This document shows, piece after piece, positions 15,692 to 23,753 of a stretch of DNA of 64,000 nt. The position numbers and the translations under genes are program-made. The stretch spans positions 1 to 64,000 of the forward strand of contig CBDBMR010000016.1 in assembly GCA_965207535.1 (NCBI GenBank), in the 5' to 3' direction. The notes under the pieces are model-generated. The model was not told where the DNA came from, did not search any database, and saw nothing but the letters and a program-made list of their open reading frames with translations. Position 1 is the stretch's first letter; the number at the start of each line of letters is the position of its first letter. This stretch comes from JAJDXO01 sp965207535 (lineage in GTDB: Bacteria > Pseudomonadota > Alphaproteobacteria > Rhodospirillales > UBA2165).

Positions 15692-16846
15692 ATGGGCTCG
15701 AATCGAAACTCCCTGCACACCATCGACGACCTGCGCGAGGCGGCCCGGCGGCGCATTCCCAAGCTGGCGTTCGACTATCTCGACGGCGGCGCCGGCAACG
15801 AGGCGAACCTTCGCCGCAACCGCAAGGGTTTCGAAGACGTCATCCTGCGTCCCGAATATCTGCGGGACGTTTCGGCGCGCAGCCAGAAGGTGACGTTGTT
15901 CGGCCATGCCTATGACGCGCCCATCGGGGTCTCGCCGGTGGGGTTGGCGAATTTCATCTGGCCGGGAACCGACGGCGCCCTGGCGGCGATGGCCGCCCGG
16001 CGGAACATCCCCTACATCCTCAGCGGCGTCGCCACCACCTCCATCGAGACCATTGCGGAAATCGCCCCGGACCACGCCTGGTTTCAGGTCATCCTTCCCA
16101 ATAATCACGACATCGGCTTCGACATGATCCGCCGGGCCCGCGAGGCCGGGATGAAGGTGCTGGTGATGACGGTGGATATCCCGGTGCCGTCGAAGCGCCT
16201 GCGCGACCTGCGCAACAACTTCATGCTGCCGTTCAAGCCCGATCCGGGGGTCCTCCGGAACATCGCCGCCAAGCCGGGCTGGGCGCTGGCGACCCTCAGG
16301 GCCGGTACGCCGGAGTTCGCGAACCTGCTTCCCTACATGGAACCCGGGACCGGCAGCCGGTCGCTGGCGGCGGCCCAGGCCCTGCAGGTGTCGGCCAATG
16401 CCGGCGAAGACGTGATCGGACGGATGCGGGACGCCTGGCCCGGCCCGTTCGTGCTCAAGGGGGTGTTGTCGGCCCGGACGGCGGAGGCCGCCCGGCGCGC
16501 CGGCGCCGACGGCATCATCGTTTCCAACCACGGCGGCCGGCAGATCGAAAGCGGGCCCGCGACCATCGAGGCGCTGCCGGAAATCGCTTCGGCCGTGGGC
16601 GGGGACATGACGGTGATGCTGGACAGCGGCATCCGCTCCGGCGGCGACATCGTCAAGGCCTATGCGCTCGGGGCCGAATTCACGTTTTCGGGCCGCTGTT
16701 TCGTCTACGGGGCCGGCGCCCTCGGGCCCGCCGGCGGGGAGCACGCGCTGGACCTGCTGACCGACGAGGTCGACCGCACCCTCGCCCAGATCGGCGCCAC
16801 CGGCATGGAGGAATTGGGCGCGGACAATATCTGGGCCATCGACTGA
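15692..16846 (+). CDS. FMN-dependent alpha-hydroxy acid dehydrogenase (L-lactate/mandelate type)
   Basis: A 384-residue TIM-barrel flavoenzyme oxidising an L-2-hydroxy acid to the 2-oxo acid. The visible signature is Lys256 in FVLKGVLS, the catalytic His280 and Arg283 in IIVSNHGGRQIE, and the FMN phosphate-binding MLDSGIRSGGDIVKAYALGA. FDYLDGGAGNE (27-37) and TVDIPVPSKRLRDLRN (160-175) also match the family. Length is standard. Whether it prefers lactate, mandelate or another hydroxy acid cannot be read from the sequence. It stands alone, with repeats upstream and a convergent tRNA downstream. Confidence 0.92.
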   Translation: MGSNRNSLHTIDDLREAARRRIPKLAFDYLDGGAGNEANLRRNRKGFEDVILRPEYLRDVSARSQKVTLFGHAYDAPIGVSPVGLANFIWPGTDGALAAMAARRNIPYILSGVATTSIETIAEIAPDHAWFQVILPNNHDIGFDMIRRAREAGMKVLVMTVDIPVPSKRLRDLRNNFMLPFKPDPGVLRNIAAKPGWALATLRAGTPEFANLLPYMEPGTGSRSLAAAQALQVSANAGEDVIGRMRDAWPGPFVLKGVLSARTAEAARRAGADGIIVSNHGGRQIESGPATIEALPEIASAVGGDMTVMLDSGIRSGGDIVKAYALGAEFTFSGRCFVYGAGALGPAGGEHALDLLTDEVDRTLAQIGATGMEELGADNIWAID

Positions 16847-16854
16847 GAGGCCCT

Positions 16855-16898
16855 GGGGGAGTGGTGGGGGAGTGGTGGGGGAGTGGTGGGGGAGTGGT
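16855..16898. repeat. Four perfect 11-bp tandem repeats abutting tRNA-Thr
   Basis: GGGGGAGTGGT occurs four times without a mismatch. The last copy overlaps the tRNA 3' end: its terminal TGGT is the complement of the discriminator base and CCA. The array begins 9 bp after the dehydrogenase stop codon. Confidence 0.95.
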
Positions 16899-16970
16899 GC
16901 CGGAAGAGGGACTCGAACCCCCGACCTACTGATTACAAATCAGTTGCTCTGCCAACTGAGCTATTCCGGC
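16895..16970 (-). tRNA. tRNA-Thr (UGU anticodon)
   Basis: A 76-nt tRNA including encoded CCA. On the minus strand it starts GCCGGAATAGCTCAGTTGG, has anticodon stem-loop CTGATTTGTAATCAG with anticodon TGT, T arm GGGGGTTCGAGTCCC, and acceptor TTCCGGC with discriminator A. Confidence 0.97.
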
Positions 16971-17050
16971 GCACAAGTCCCGGTGCGGCCGGACATTAAC
17001 TTCTTTCGTCATCAACAGGAAGCGATCAGTTGCCGATGCCGATCCTTGGC

Positions 17051-18070
17051 CTATGGCAATTTCGACTGCACGAACTCGGCCAGATGGCCAACCCAGGTCT
17101 TTGCGATCTGGCCGGTGAGGTGTCCAATCGAGTCGGGTCCGGCAGGCACGAGGACGTTTTGCGCATCCTCGAGCCTGGTGATCGCTTGTTCAACGACCCC
17201 TAGTTCAGGCGGGTTGAGTTCGTCGTCCTCGAAATTTATCGCCAGTACCGGCACCCGGATCTTGCCGAGACCGGGCGAGGGGTCGTAATCCATGGATGAC
17301 TCGACCTGGTACAGCCGGTCGTTCGCGTCGCCCTTTCGCGCCCGCTCCACCAATTGCTCGTAGAGTTCATCGGCCTGCATCCGGGTCGGCGCTTGTTCCT
17401 GAAGGCGGACGACGCTGCGGGTAAACAACGCGCTGGACGGCGCCGTGAACACGTAGCGGCTTGGGTTCGTCTCATAGTCGCCATCCTTCCACTCGGGATC
17501 GTTCCGAATGGCCTCGATGGAAATTCGCCGCTGAATCCAGTTCCGCCCGCTCATGGGGCCAGGCTGGCAGGAGATGGGGACGGCCGCATCCATGAACTCG
17601 GGATACATCTCGGCCCACATCCACGTCAGCATCCCGCCCATGGAGATACCGACGATGAGCCGGAGATGGGTGATCCCTAGAACTTCGGTCAATAGGCGGT
17701 GAACGGCGCGCACCTGATCCACGTAGCGATAATTCGGAAAGGATGCGCGCAGGCCGTCACTTGGTTTGCTGGAGCCGCCGAACCCGATCATGTCGGGAAC
17801 AATTGCGAAGAATCGATCCAGGTCCAGCGGCTGGCCGGGCCCGAACAGTTCGCCTGCCAGCGACTCCAGGAACCACACATCTGCCGAGCTGGTCGTCGTG
17901 TGCAGGAGCAGGACGGCGTTGGTGATCGTCCCGTTCTCTCCTTTCTCCGGTGTGCCGGCGGTCAAATACCGGAGTTCGAGCTCGTCCAACTGCTGGCCGT
18001 TCTCAAACTTGAATTGTTCGAGGACGTGGCTTCGCTCACGCCCGTTTGGCCAATTTTCCACGTTATTCAA
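17051..18070 (-). CDS. Alpha/beta hydrolase, MetX-like
   Basis: A 339-residue alpha/beta-hydrolase resembling homoserine O-acetyltransferase relatives. The nucleophile elbow is LIVGISMGGMLTW with Ser143; the acid is probably Asp282 or Asp283 in INFEDDELNPP, and the base is His317 in DSIGHLTGQ. VLLLHTTTSSADVWFLESLA carries the oxyanion region. Such proteins may be acyltransferases or plain hydrolases. Because it is divergent from ligA/ligB-like genes and shares their putative operator, hydrolysis of a ring-cleavage product or of an aromatic ester is an attractive but unproven role. Confidence 0.85.
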   Translation of the reverse strand: MNNVENWPNGRERSHVLEQFKFENGQQLDELELRYLTAGTPEKGENGTITNAVLLLHTTTSSADVWFLESLAGELFGPGQPLDLDRFFAIVPDMIGFGGSSKPSDGLRASFPNYRYVDQVRAVHRLLTEVLGITHLRLIVGISMGGMLTWMWAEMYPEFMDAAVPISCQPGPMSGRNWIQRRISIEAIRNDPEWKDGDYETNPSRYVFTAPSSALFTRSVVRLQEQAPTRMQADELYEQLVERARKGDANDRLYQVESSMDYDPSPGLGKIRVPVLAINFEDDELNPPELGVVEQAITRLEDAQNVLVPAGPDSIGHLTGQIAKTWVGHLAEFVQSKLP

Positions 18071-18152
18071 GGCTTATGCTCCTATCAGGCCGGCAAACAT
18101 CGATCCCGGTCGATCTTATTGAACTCACAATGTTTAGAATTTACGAAAAAAT

Positions 18153-18167
18153 ATTGCTACTGGCAAA
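18153..18167. promoter_or_regulatory. Candidate operator, copy 1
   Basis: ATTGCTACTGGCAAA, an imperfect palindrome matching 12 of 15 positions of the perfect palindrome at 21696-21710. It lies in the AT-rich divergent spacer, 71 bp before the LigA-like gene and 83 bp before the alpha/beta hydrolase gene. Confidence 0.55.
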
Positions 18168-18237
18168 CAATCGGCCTAACTTATGTGCATCAAGGGCGCC
18201 TGTCGAATTGGCGCCTGGTGATTGCCGGGGCGCGTTC

Positions 18238-18513
18238 ATGAGTCTCTACCAGCTTCAAAAAGCCTTGTTCCAAATGAACACCGATTCCGAGCGGGCGCAA
18301 GCGTATCACGACAACCCGGACAGGTTCCTGGCGTCGTATGAGCTCTCGGACGAGGAGGTACGGTGGCTCAAGGACGTAGACCTGGGCGCCATGTACGCCA
18401 TGGGCGTTCATCCCCAGTTTCTTGCCCCCTTTGCGGGGCGGGCCAACGTCGGATGGAAGGACTACCTCGCGGCGTTGGAGAATCCGGGCCCGATGGCGGA
18501 AAGGAACAATTGA
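18238..18513 (+). CDS. LigA-type extradiol dioxygenase small subunit
   Basis: A 91-residue all-helical protein beginning MSLYQLQKALFQMNTDSERA, with FLASYELSDEEVRWLKDVDL and the MGVHPQFLAPFAG block typical of protocatechuate 4,5-dioxygenase alpha chains, which cap the active site of the LigB subunit. The stop codon overlaps the next start (TGATG), so the two subunits are translationally coupled. The ATG at 18238 starts the conserved domain; the ribosome site is weak. Substrate is unknown. Confidence 0.88.
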   Translation: MSLYQLQKALFQMNTDSERAQAYHDNPDRFLASYELSDEEVRWLKDVDLGAMYAMGVHPQFLAPFAGRANVGWKDYLAALENPGPMAERNN

Positions 18514-19331
18514 TGCCCCTCGTATATTCAGCCGCCGCCAGTCACGCGCCCGGCATCACGGCGAGGAGACACACCGTGTCCGATGAGAGGGCCGATTCGT
18601 TTTTTCGGGCCATGGACCAAATTCGCCGAGAGATCGAGGAAGCGCAGCTTGACGCCCTGGTGATCATTTCGGCCGAGCACTTCACAAATTTCTTCATGGA
18701 TCACATGCCGGCGTTCTGCGTCGGATTGGCCGACAGCTACCCGGGTCCCGTCGAAGACGAGGATTTCCTCCGCATACCGAAGACCACGGTTCCCGGCGCG
18801 CCTGACCTGGCGACCCGCCTATGCCGGCAAATGCTGCATGAAGTCGACCTTTCGTTCGCGCAGGAGCTGAAATTGGATCACGGTTTCATGGTCCCGCTGC
18901 ACTTTTTGACCCCATCGATGGACCTGCCCGTTATCCCAATCATCATCAACTGCCTTCAAGCGCCCTTCGCGTCGCTTGGGCGGTGCGTCGAGCTCGGCCG
19001 GTCACTGAGACGGGCCGCCGACGGGATGCCCGAGAGAATTGGCTTGCTCGGCGCCGGCGGCATTTCGCATTGGCCGGCCGCACCCCGTTCGGGAGAAATT
19101 AACGAGGAGTGGGATTTCGAATTCGTGCAACGGTTTGCCGACAACAATATTACTGCGCTGACTTCCTATACGGATGAAGAGATCGTCGAGAGCGGCGGAC
19201 CCGGCGGTCATGAAATCCGGGCTTGGATCGCCGTCGCCGGCGCGACGGAGGGTCAGACCGGAACCATCCTGACCTATGCGCCGGTGCCCGAGTTCGCTGT
19301 CGGCTGCACCGCCGTTGTGATGCAGGGATGA
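18513..19331 (+). CDS. LigB-type extradiol ring-cleavage dioxygenase catalytic subunit
   Basis: A 272-residue class III extradiol dioxygenase using non-haem Fe(II) to open a catechol-like ring. Likely metal ligands by comparison with LigB are His11 (AAASHAPGI), His56 (IISAEHFTNF) and Glu234 (GGHEIRAW); His186 (GGISHWP) is the likely catalytic base. It overlaps the LigA-like gene by one base. The substrate could be protocatechuate, a gallate derivative or another catechol. The flanking hydrolase, regulator and TRAP transporter suggest a dedicated uptake-and-cleavage module. Confidence 0.9.
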   Translation: MPLVYSAAASHAPGITARRHTVSDERADSFFRAMDQIRREIEEAQLDALVIISAEHFTNFFMDHMPAFCVGLADSYPGPVEDEDFLRIPKTTVPGAPDLATRLCRQMLHEVDLSFAQELKLDHGFMVPLHFLTPSMDLPVIPIIINCLQAPFASLGRCVELGRSLRRAADGMPERIGLLGAGGISHWPAAPRSGEINEEWDFEFVQRFADNNITALTSYTDEEIVESGGPGGHEIRAWIAVAGATEGQTGTILTYAPVPEFAVGCTAVVMQG

Positions 19332-19406
19332 CAAAAAAGTGGCGCTCCGACCATTGCAGAGGTCCGGCCGCTTGCATTGCCAAGTGCGGGCCATTAAATC
19401 GGTGAC

Positions 19407-20012
19407 ATGAACGACAACGTTGAGATCGGCAAACGCCTCAAACAAGTTCGCCAAGCCAAGAGCCTCGTGATTGACCAAGTCTCGGAGCTTGCCGGATTGT
19501 CGCGGGCCTACATCAGTCAGGTCGAGAACGGCAAGGCTTCCCCGTCGCTGGAGGTATTGCGGAAGCTGGCGACGGCGCTTGACGTGCCTATGGCCTCACT
19601 ATTTGTCGACGACGAGTTTACCGTCGAAGTCACCAGATACGATCAGCGCCAGGTACTCCAGTTTGGCGTTGATGTCGCGCCGCCGTCAGAAAGCCGCCTG
19701 ATACACCTGCTATCGTCGGTCGAAGGAGCCGAGCTGGAAATTCTCATCATCGAAATCCCCGCCGGCGATATGGCAAGCCCGATCGATCCGGGCCACGAAG
19801 GAGAAGAGGCCTTTCTCGTGATGGAGGGCTTGGTAAAGACCACCATCGGCACCGAGAGTTTCGAACTCAAGGAAGGTGACAGCATTCACTGGAATGCCAC
19901 GTTGCCTCATTCGACGATAAATGCCGGCAGGAAGAAGGCGAAAATACTCTTTGTCCGGTCGCCTGCCAGCTACAAGCGTCTGAGGTTCCTCAAAGGGGAT
20001 GGCAGCACGTAA
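19407..20012 (+). CDS. XRE-family regulator with C-terminal cupin domain
   Basis: A 201-residue transcription factor. Residues 7-65 are a Cro/C1 helix-turn-helix (IGKRLKQVRQAKSLVIDQVS, then SRAYISQVENGKASPSLEVL). Residues about 110-185 form a cupin barrel (PIDPGHEGEEAFLVMEGLV, ELKEGDSIHWNATLPHSTIN) that probably senses a small ligand. It follows the dioxygenase genes on the same strand after 75 bp. It is the natural candidate for binding the TTTGCCAGTGGCAAA-type sites at 18153-18167 and 21696-21710; this is inference. Confidence 0.92.
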   Translation: MNDNVEIGKRLKQVRQAKSLVIDQVSELAGLSRAYISQVENGKASPSLEVLRKLATALDVPMASLFVDDEFTVEVTRYDQRQVLQFGVDVAPPSESRLIHLLSSVEGAELEILIIEIPAGDMASPIDPGHEGEEAFLVMEGLVKTTIGTESFELKEGDSIHWNATLPHSTINAGRKKAKILFVRSPASYKRLRFLKGDGST

Positions 20013-20016
20013 CGGC

Positions 20017-20448
20017 TCACCCAGCCAGCGCCTGTCCCCTTACATCCTCCGCCCTGACAAGATTTATCATCACGCCGATGCCTTTGTCGGCGCCTTCGTG
20101 CTCCGCTTCGCGCTTGCTTAGACGGCCGAAAATCTGGTCGCGCAGGGGGCCCTCTTCGTGCACCTCGGCTTCGCCGTAGAAGCGGAGGATGCCGCCGGGG
20201 TGATCCAAAACCCCCTCATCCCGGGCATGGGCGTTGCTGTAGACGACGACAACTCGCGGATTTCGTCTGAGGTTCTCGAGCGCCGTGCTAAAGGAGCGTT
20301 CCCAATAGGCAAGCCGGTTCGTATCGAACACGAACAAGCTCCCCTTGGGGCTAACATTGGGTCCATCCGGACCGGAGGTCCCCAGCAGGCATACATGACC
20401 GTCTTCCCGTGCGGTCTCGATCAATCGGCAGATGTAGTCGGGTATCAT
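20017..20448 (-). CDS. Pyridoxamine 5'-phosphate oxidase-family flavin-binding protein
   Basis: A 143-residue split-barrel protein starting MIPDYICRLIETAREDGHVC; ATG at 20448 is chosen because GGGGGAG lies eight bases upstream, while a TTG at 20454 is possible. GPNVSPKGSLFVFDTNRLAY and LRRNPRVVVVYSN match the FMN-binding PNPOx-like fold of small flavin reductases. It ends 4 bp from the regulator gene (convergent). It could supply reduced flavin or act on an aldehyde or aromatic substrate; its role here is open. Confidence 0.85.
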   Translation of the reverse strand: MIPDYICRLIETAREDGHVCLLGTSGPDGPNVSPKGSLFVFDTNRLAYWERSFSTALENLRRNPRVVVVYSNAHARDEGVLDHPGGILRFYGEAEVHEEGPLRDQIFGRLSKREAEHEGADKGIGVMINLVRAEDVRGQALAG

Positions 20449-20483
20449 CCCCAAGACTCCCCCAAGGCGCGGTACTAGAGGTT

Positions 20484-20523
20484 CCCGGACCGAAACAGGC
20501 TGGTCGCCAAATTTCGGTCCGGG
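20484..20523 (-). terminator. Stem-loop after dctP
   Basis: A perfect 12-bp stem, CCCGGACCGAAA (20484-20495) with TTTCGGTCCGGG (20512-20523), and a 16-nt loop, 38 bp beyond the DctP stop on the minus strand. There is no T tract, so it may stabilise the 3' end rather than terminate intrinsically. Confidence 0.55.
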
Positions 20524-20560
20524 AGATTAGTTTGGGAGGCTATACCCCTGGGAGTAGTGC

Positions 20561-21574
20561 CTAGTTGAAGACCTGCTGGCGATAGAAGGCCAACGCAGCC
20601 GGGCCGTCGATGCCCTTGGCTTTGGCATCGGCCAGCCAGTTTGCCTCCAGCGGGGCCAGCATTTTCTTGAGGTCGGCCATAAAGGCGTCCGAGGGCTGAT
20701 GGAACTTGACACCCGCCTTCTTCATTGCCGCAACCGAGCGACCGGAGAAGTCGTCCATTTCCTTGCCGCCTCGGCCGGAAATCACCTCGCCGGCAACACC
20801 GTCGATTGCAGCCTTATCGCCGGCGGAGAGACCATTCCATTTGTCGCCGTTCATATAGATGGCGAAGCTGATCGCACCGAGCGTTCCCGGAATCTGGGTG
20901 GAATGCTTGATGTAGTTCACGATCCGGAACGCCAGAGGCGCGTGACTTCCATCCATGACACCATCAACCACGCCCTTCGAAATGAATTCGAAGATCTTCG
21001 GGCCCGGAGCCGTAACCGGGACGCCGCCCAGCATCTTCAAAGCCTGGGTCGGCTCGCCCGTCGATGACCGGATCTTTTGCCCTTTGAGATCGGCAACGCT
21101 GGTAATCGGCTGCTTGGCGGTGGTGATCTGGTTGCCGGCGTGGGTGGTGAAGCCCAAGAGCTTCATGCCCTTGAACTCGTTGGCTTTGCTGAAGAACTTC
21201 TGTTGGGTGCGCCACAGGCCAACCGATGCTTTTTCCGCGGTCGAAATCCCGAAGGGCAGGTGTGCGACCGCAGGCAGCTTAATCCGCTGGCGCTGCCAGC
21301 CGGTGTACTGTACCGCTATGTCGGAAATGCCCTTGTCCACGGCTTCCCATTGCTTACGGGAGGACGAAAGGGGCGACGCCGACAACTCGACCAGGACGCG
21401 GCCACTGGTTACCCGCTTAACGTCGGCCGAGAACGGCTTCATAATGCCGGTAACAAACGGGTGCTTCGGCGGCACATATGCGTCGACGACAAGTTTGGTT
21501 TGCGCCAGTGCGGGAGCGGCAAGTGAGATACCTGCCAAGGCACCAGCAACGAGAAACAGTTTCGATTGGGCCAT
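20561..21574 (-). CDS. dctP: TRAP transporter solute-binding protein DctP
   Basis: A 337-residue periplasmic binding protein with signal peptide MAQSKLFLVAGALAGISLAA, cleaved after ALA (PALAQ-TKLVV). The family core includes KGISDIAVQYTGW, the LKGQKIRSS strand, and GVVDGVMDGSHAPLAF. AGGAGA lies upstream of the chosen ATG; the in-frame extension upstream is not signal-peptide-like. It is divergent from the DctQ and DctM genes and delivers a carboxylate-type ligand to them. Given the context, an aromatic or related acid is plausible. Confidence 0.93.
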   Translation of the reverse strand: MAQSKLFLVAGALAGISLAAPALAQTKLVVDAYVPPKHPFVTGIMKPFSADVKRVTSGRVLVELSASPLSSSRKQWEAVDKGISDIAVQYTGWQRQRIKLPAVAHLPFGISTAEKASVGLWRTQQKFFSKANEFKGMKLLGFTTHAGNQITTAKQPITSVADLKGQKIRSSTGEPTQALKMLGGVPVTAPGPKIFEFISKGVVDGVMDGSHAPLAFRIVNYIKHSTQIPGTLGAISFAIYMNGDKWNGLSAGDKAAIDGVAGEVISGRGGKEMDDFSGRSVAAMKKAGVKFHQPSDAFMADLKKMLAPLEANWLADAKAKGIDGPAALAFYRQQVFN

Positions 21575-21695
21575 GTATAGTCTCCTAGTGAAATTGATCC
21601 CGATTTTTGTTGTTCTTATCCGGTGTATCTCCAGCCGGAGCAGCATTCTCAACAAAGTTTGCTGTCAGCAGGATTATTGTTAATAGCATAAAATG

Positions 21696-21710
21696 TTTGC
21701 CAGTGGCAAA
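21696..21710. promoter_or_regulatory. Candidate operator, copy 2 (perfect palindrome)
   Basis: TTTGCCAGTGGCAAA, a 7-1-7 perfect palindrome in the AT-rich spacer between divergent dctP and dctQ, 61 bp before the DctQ start. It resembles the site at 18153-18167. Confidence 0.65.
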
Positions 21711-21770
21711 ACGCTTTTTTAGCTTATTGTGACGAGGGGGGCTTCCCGCCGCGGGAGGCGATGAACGGGG

Positions 21771-22307
21771 ATGGCCAATTCAATGGACTCGGAGAGCGCC
21801 TTGGTTCGGATAGGCCGATTGGCGGAAAAACTGCTTTCGCTGATTGTCGCCGCGTTGATGGGGACACTCATGTTCTTCACCTTTTACGACGTGACCGCGC
21901 GCTATGTGTTCAACTCGCCGGTCCTTGGCGGTTCCGAAATCATGGAGTTCGTCATGGGTACCCTGATCTTCGCGACGCTGCCCCTCATATCGCGGACCAA
22001 CGACCATATCTCCGTGAGCCTGCTCGACCATCTGTTCAAGGGGCCTGCGCGGCGCGTGCAGCAGATTTTCATCACCTTGTTCAGCGCGGTGGTCGTCGGG
22101 TTTCTCGCCTGGCGTCTTTTCGTGACGGCCGACGAGATGCGCGAGACCGGGTTGTTGGCAATCTTTCTGGAAATGGAAATCGCCCCCGTTGTCTACGGCA
22201 TGGCGTCACTGGCCTGGGTCGCCTTCTTCGTAATTCTTCTTCTGCTGATTTCTCAGCTGGCTGGCCGCCAAGACGAAGACGATGAGTCGTCGTCTATCGA
22301 TCTTTAA
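21771..22307 (+). CDS. dctQ: TRAP transporter small permease DctQ
   Basis: A 178-residue inner-membrane protein with four hydrophobic segments (about 21-45, 55-75, 95-118, 138-160) and the DctQ pattern FYDVTARYVFNSPVLGGSE. The acidic C-terminus (GRQDEDDESSS) is cytoplasmic. It forms the permease complex with the DctM gene 18 bp downstream. An ATG at 21783 is an alternative start. Confidence 0.92.
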   Translation: MANSMDSESALVRIGRLAEKLLSLIVAALMGTLMFFTFYDVTARYVFNSPVLGGSEIMEFVMGTLIFATLPLISRTNDHISVSLLDHLFKGPARRVQQIFITLFSAVVVGFLAWRLFVTADEMRETGLLAIFLEMEIAPVVYGMASLAWVAFFVILLLLISQLAGRQDEDDESSSIDL

Positions 22308-22325
22308 AGGAACGGACGTTAGACG

Positions 22326-23618
22326 ATGCTGGAAATCTCGATTGGACTGGTTGTTCTCTTAGCCCTGCTTTTCGTCGGCGCCCCCCTCGGGCTTGTCATG
22401 ATGGCGGTGGGATTCGGCGGCTATGCCTACTTGAAGGGTGTGCCGGCCGCGATGGAGATGGTCTCTCAGCAGGTCCTGGAGCTGGCTCTCAACATCGGAT
22501 TTTCGGTTCTGCCCCTCTTCATCTTGATGGGCGTGTTCGTATCGCGCGCCGCCTTGTCGGACGACCTCTACGAAACCTGCTATCGCTGGATGGGACATCT
22601 CAAGGGGGGGCTTGCCATGGCCACGGTCGCGGCCTGCGGCGGATTCGCGGCCGTGTCCGGCAGTTCGCTGGCGACGGCGGCCACGATGGCCAAGGTCTCC
22701 ATCCCGGCGATGCGCCGCTTCAAGTATGCCGATAGCTTCGCGGTCGGCACCGTCGCGGCCGGCGGCACGCTCGGGATGCTCATTCCGCCGTCGAACGCGA
22801 TGATCATCTACGGCATTCTGACCGAGACCGATATCGCCAAGCTGTTTGTCGGCGGCATCCTGCCCGGATTGCTGACCATACTGGTCTATATCAGCGTCAT
22901 CCTGATCGTCGTGACCATTTATCCGCAGGCCGGGCCACCCGGCGAGCGGTTTGCCTGGCGTGAACGGTTTCAGTCGCTGTCGAAGATCTGGGGCGTCGTT
23001 GCGTTGTTTGCGCTCATTCTCGGCGGCATCTTTTTCGGTATCTTTACGCCCTCGGAAGCTGGCGGAATTGGATCATTCGGCGCACTCGTCTTCGCCATCG
23101 CGCGGCGGAAAATGTCCATCTCCATCTTCATCGACTCCCTGATCGAGGCGGCCAAGATCGCGACGTTGATATTTGTCGTCGCGTTCGGCGCGCTCATTCT
23201 CAACCAGTTCGTCAACGTTGCCGGCCTGCCGGCGGGCATGGCCAAATTCGTCAAGGAGCTGGAATTGAGCGTGCCGCAGACGCTCCTGATGATCCTGATC
23301 ATCTACATCATCCTGGGAACGATCATCGAAGGCATCGCGATCATCTTCCTGACCGTTCCCATCTTCGTTCCCATCGTCGAGGCGCTCGGGTTCGACCTGA
23401 TTTGGTTCGGCATTTTGATGATCATGATCATCGAGATCAGCGTGATCACACCGCCGATAGGGATCAACGTCTTCGTCATGAAATCGATGCTGCCCGAGGT
23501 TCCGCTGGCATCGATCTTCAAGGGCATCGTCCCATTCTTCATGGGTGATATCGTCAGACTTTTAATCGTGGCCTTTGTTCCCGGAGTCGTCCTCTTCCTG
23601 CCCAGTCTAATGAGATGA
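22326..23618 (+). CDS. dctM: TRAP transporter large permease DctM
   Basis: A 430-residue polytopic membrane protein with about 12 hydrophobic segments. FAAVSGSSLATAATMAKVSI, then FAVGTVAAGGTLGMLIPPSN, and late VITPPIGINVFVMKSM, are hallmark DctM motifs. It drives solute uptake with a Na+ or H+ gradient using DctP-bound ligand. Length is typical. It is the last gene of the module. Confidence 0.95.
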   Translation: MLEISIGLVVLLALLFVGAPLGLVMMAVGFGGYAYLKGVPAAMEMVSQQVLELALNIGFSVLPLFILMGVFVSRAALSDDLYETCYRWMGHLKGGLAMATVAACGGFAAVSGSSLATAATMAKVSIPAMRRFKYADSFAVGTVAAGGTLGMLIPPSNAMIIYGILTETDIAKLFVGGILPGLLTILVYISVILIVVTIYPQAGPPGERFAWRERFQSLSKIWGVVALFALILGGIFFGIFTPSEAGGIGSFGALVFAIARRKMSISIFIDSLIEAAKIATLIFVVAFGALILNQFVNVAGLPAGMAKFVKELELSVPQTLLMILIIYIILGTIIEGIAIIFLTVPIFVPIVEALGFDLIWFGILMIMIIEISVITPPIGINVFVMKSMLPEVPLASIFKGIVPFFMGDIVRLLIVAFVPGVVLFLPSLMR

Positions 23619-23753
23619 TGCACGGCAACCACGTGGCATCGCTGCAAATCCGAATTGTTTGTTTTCAACCGGCGCATGCCTCGGCGGGTGGCCGGACAAT
23701 ACAGTCAATTGAATCCCTCGGAAAGAGGTCAGGCGCCCGAACCGCCGCAGGTC

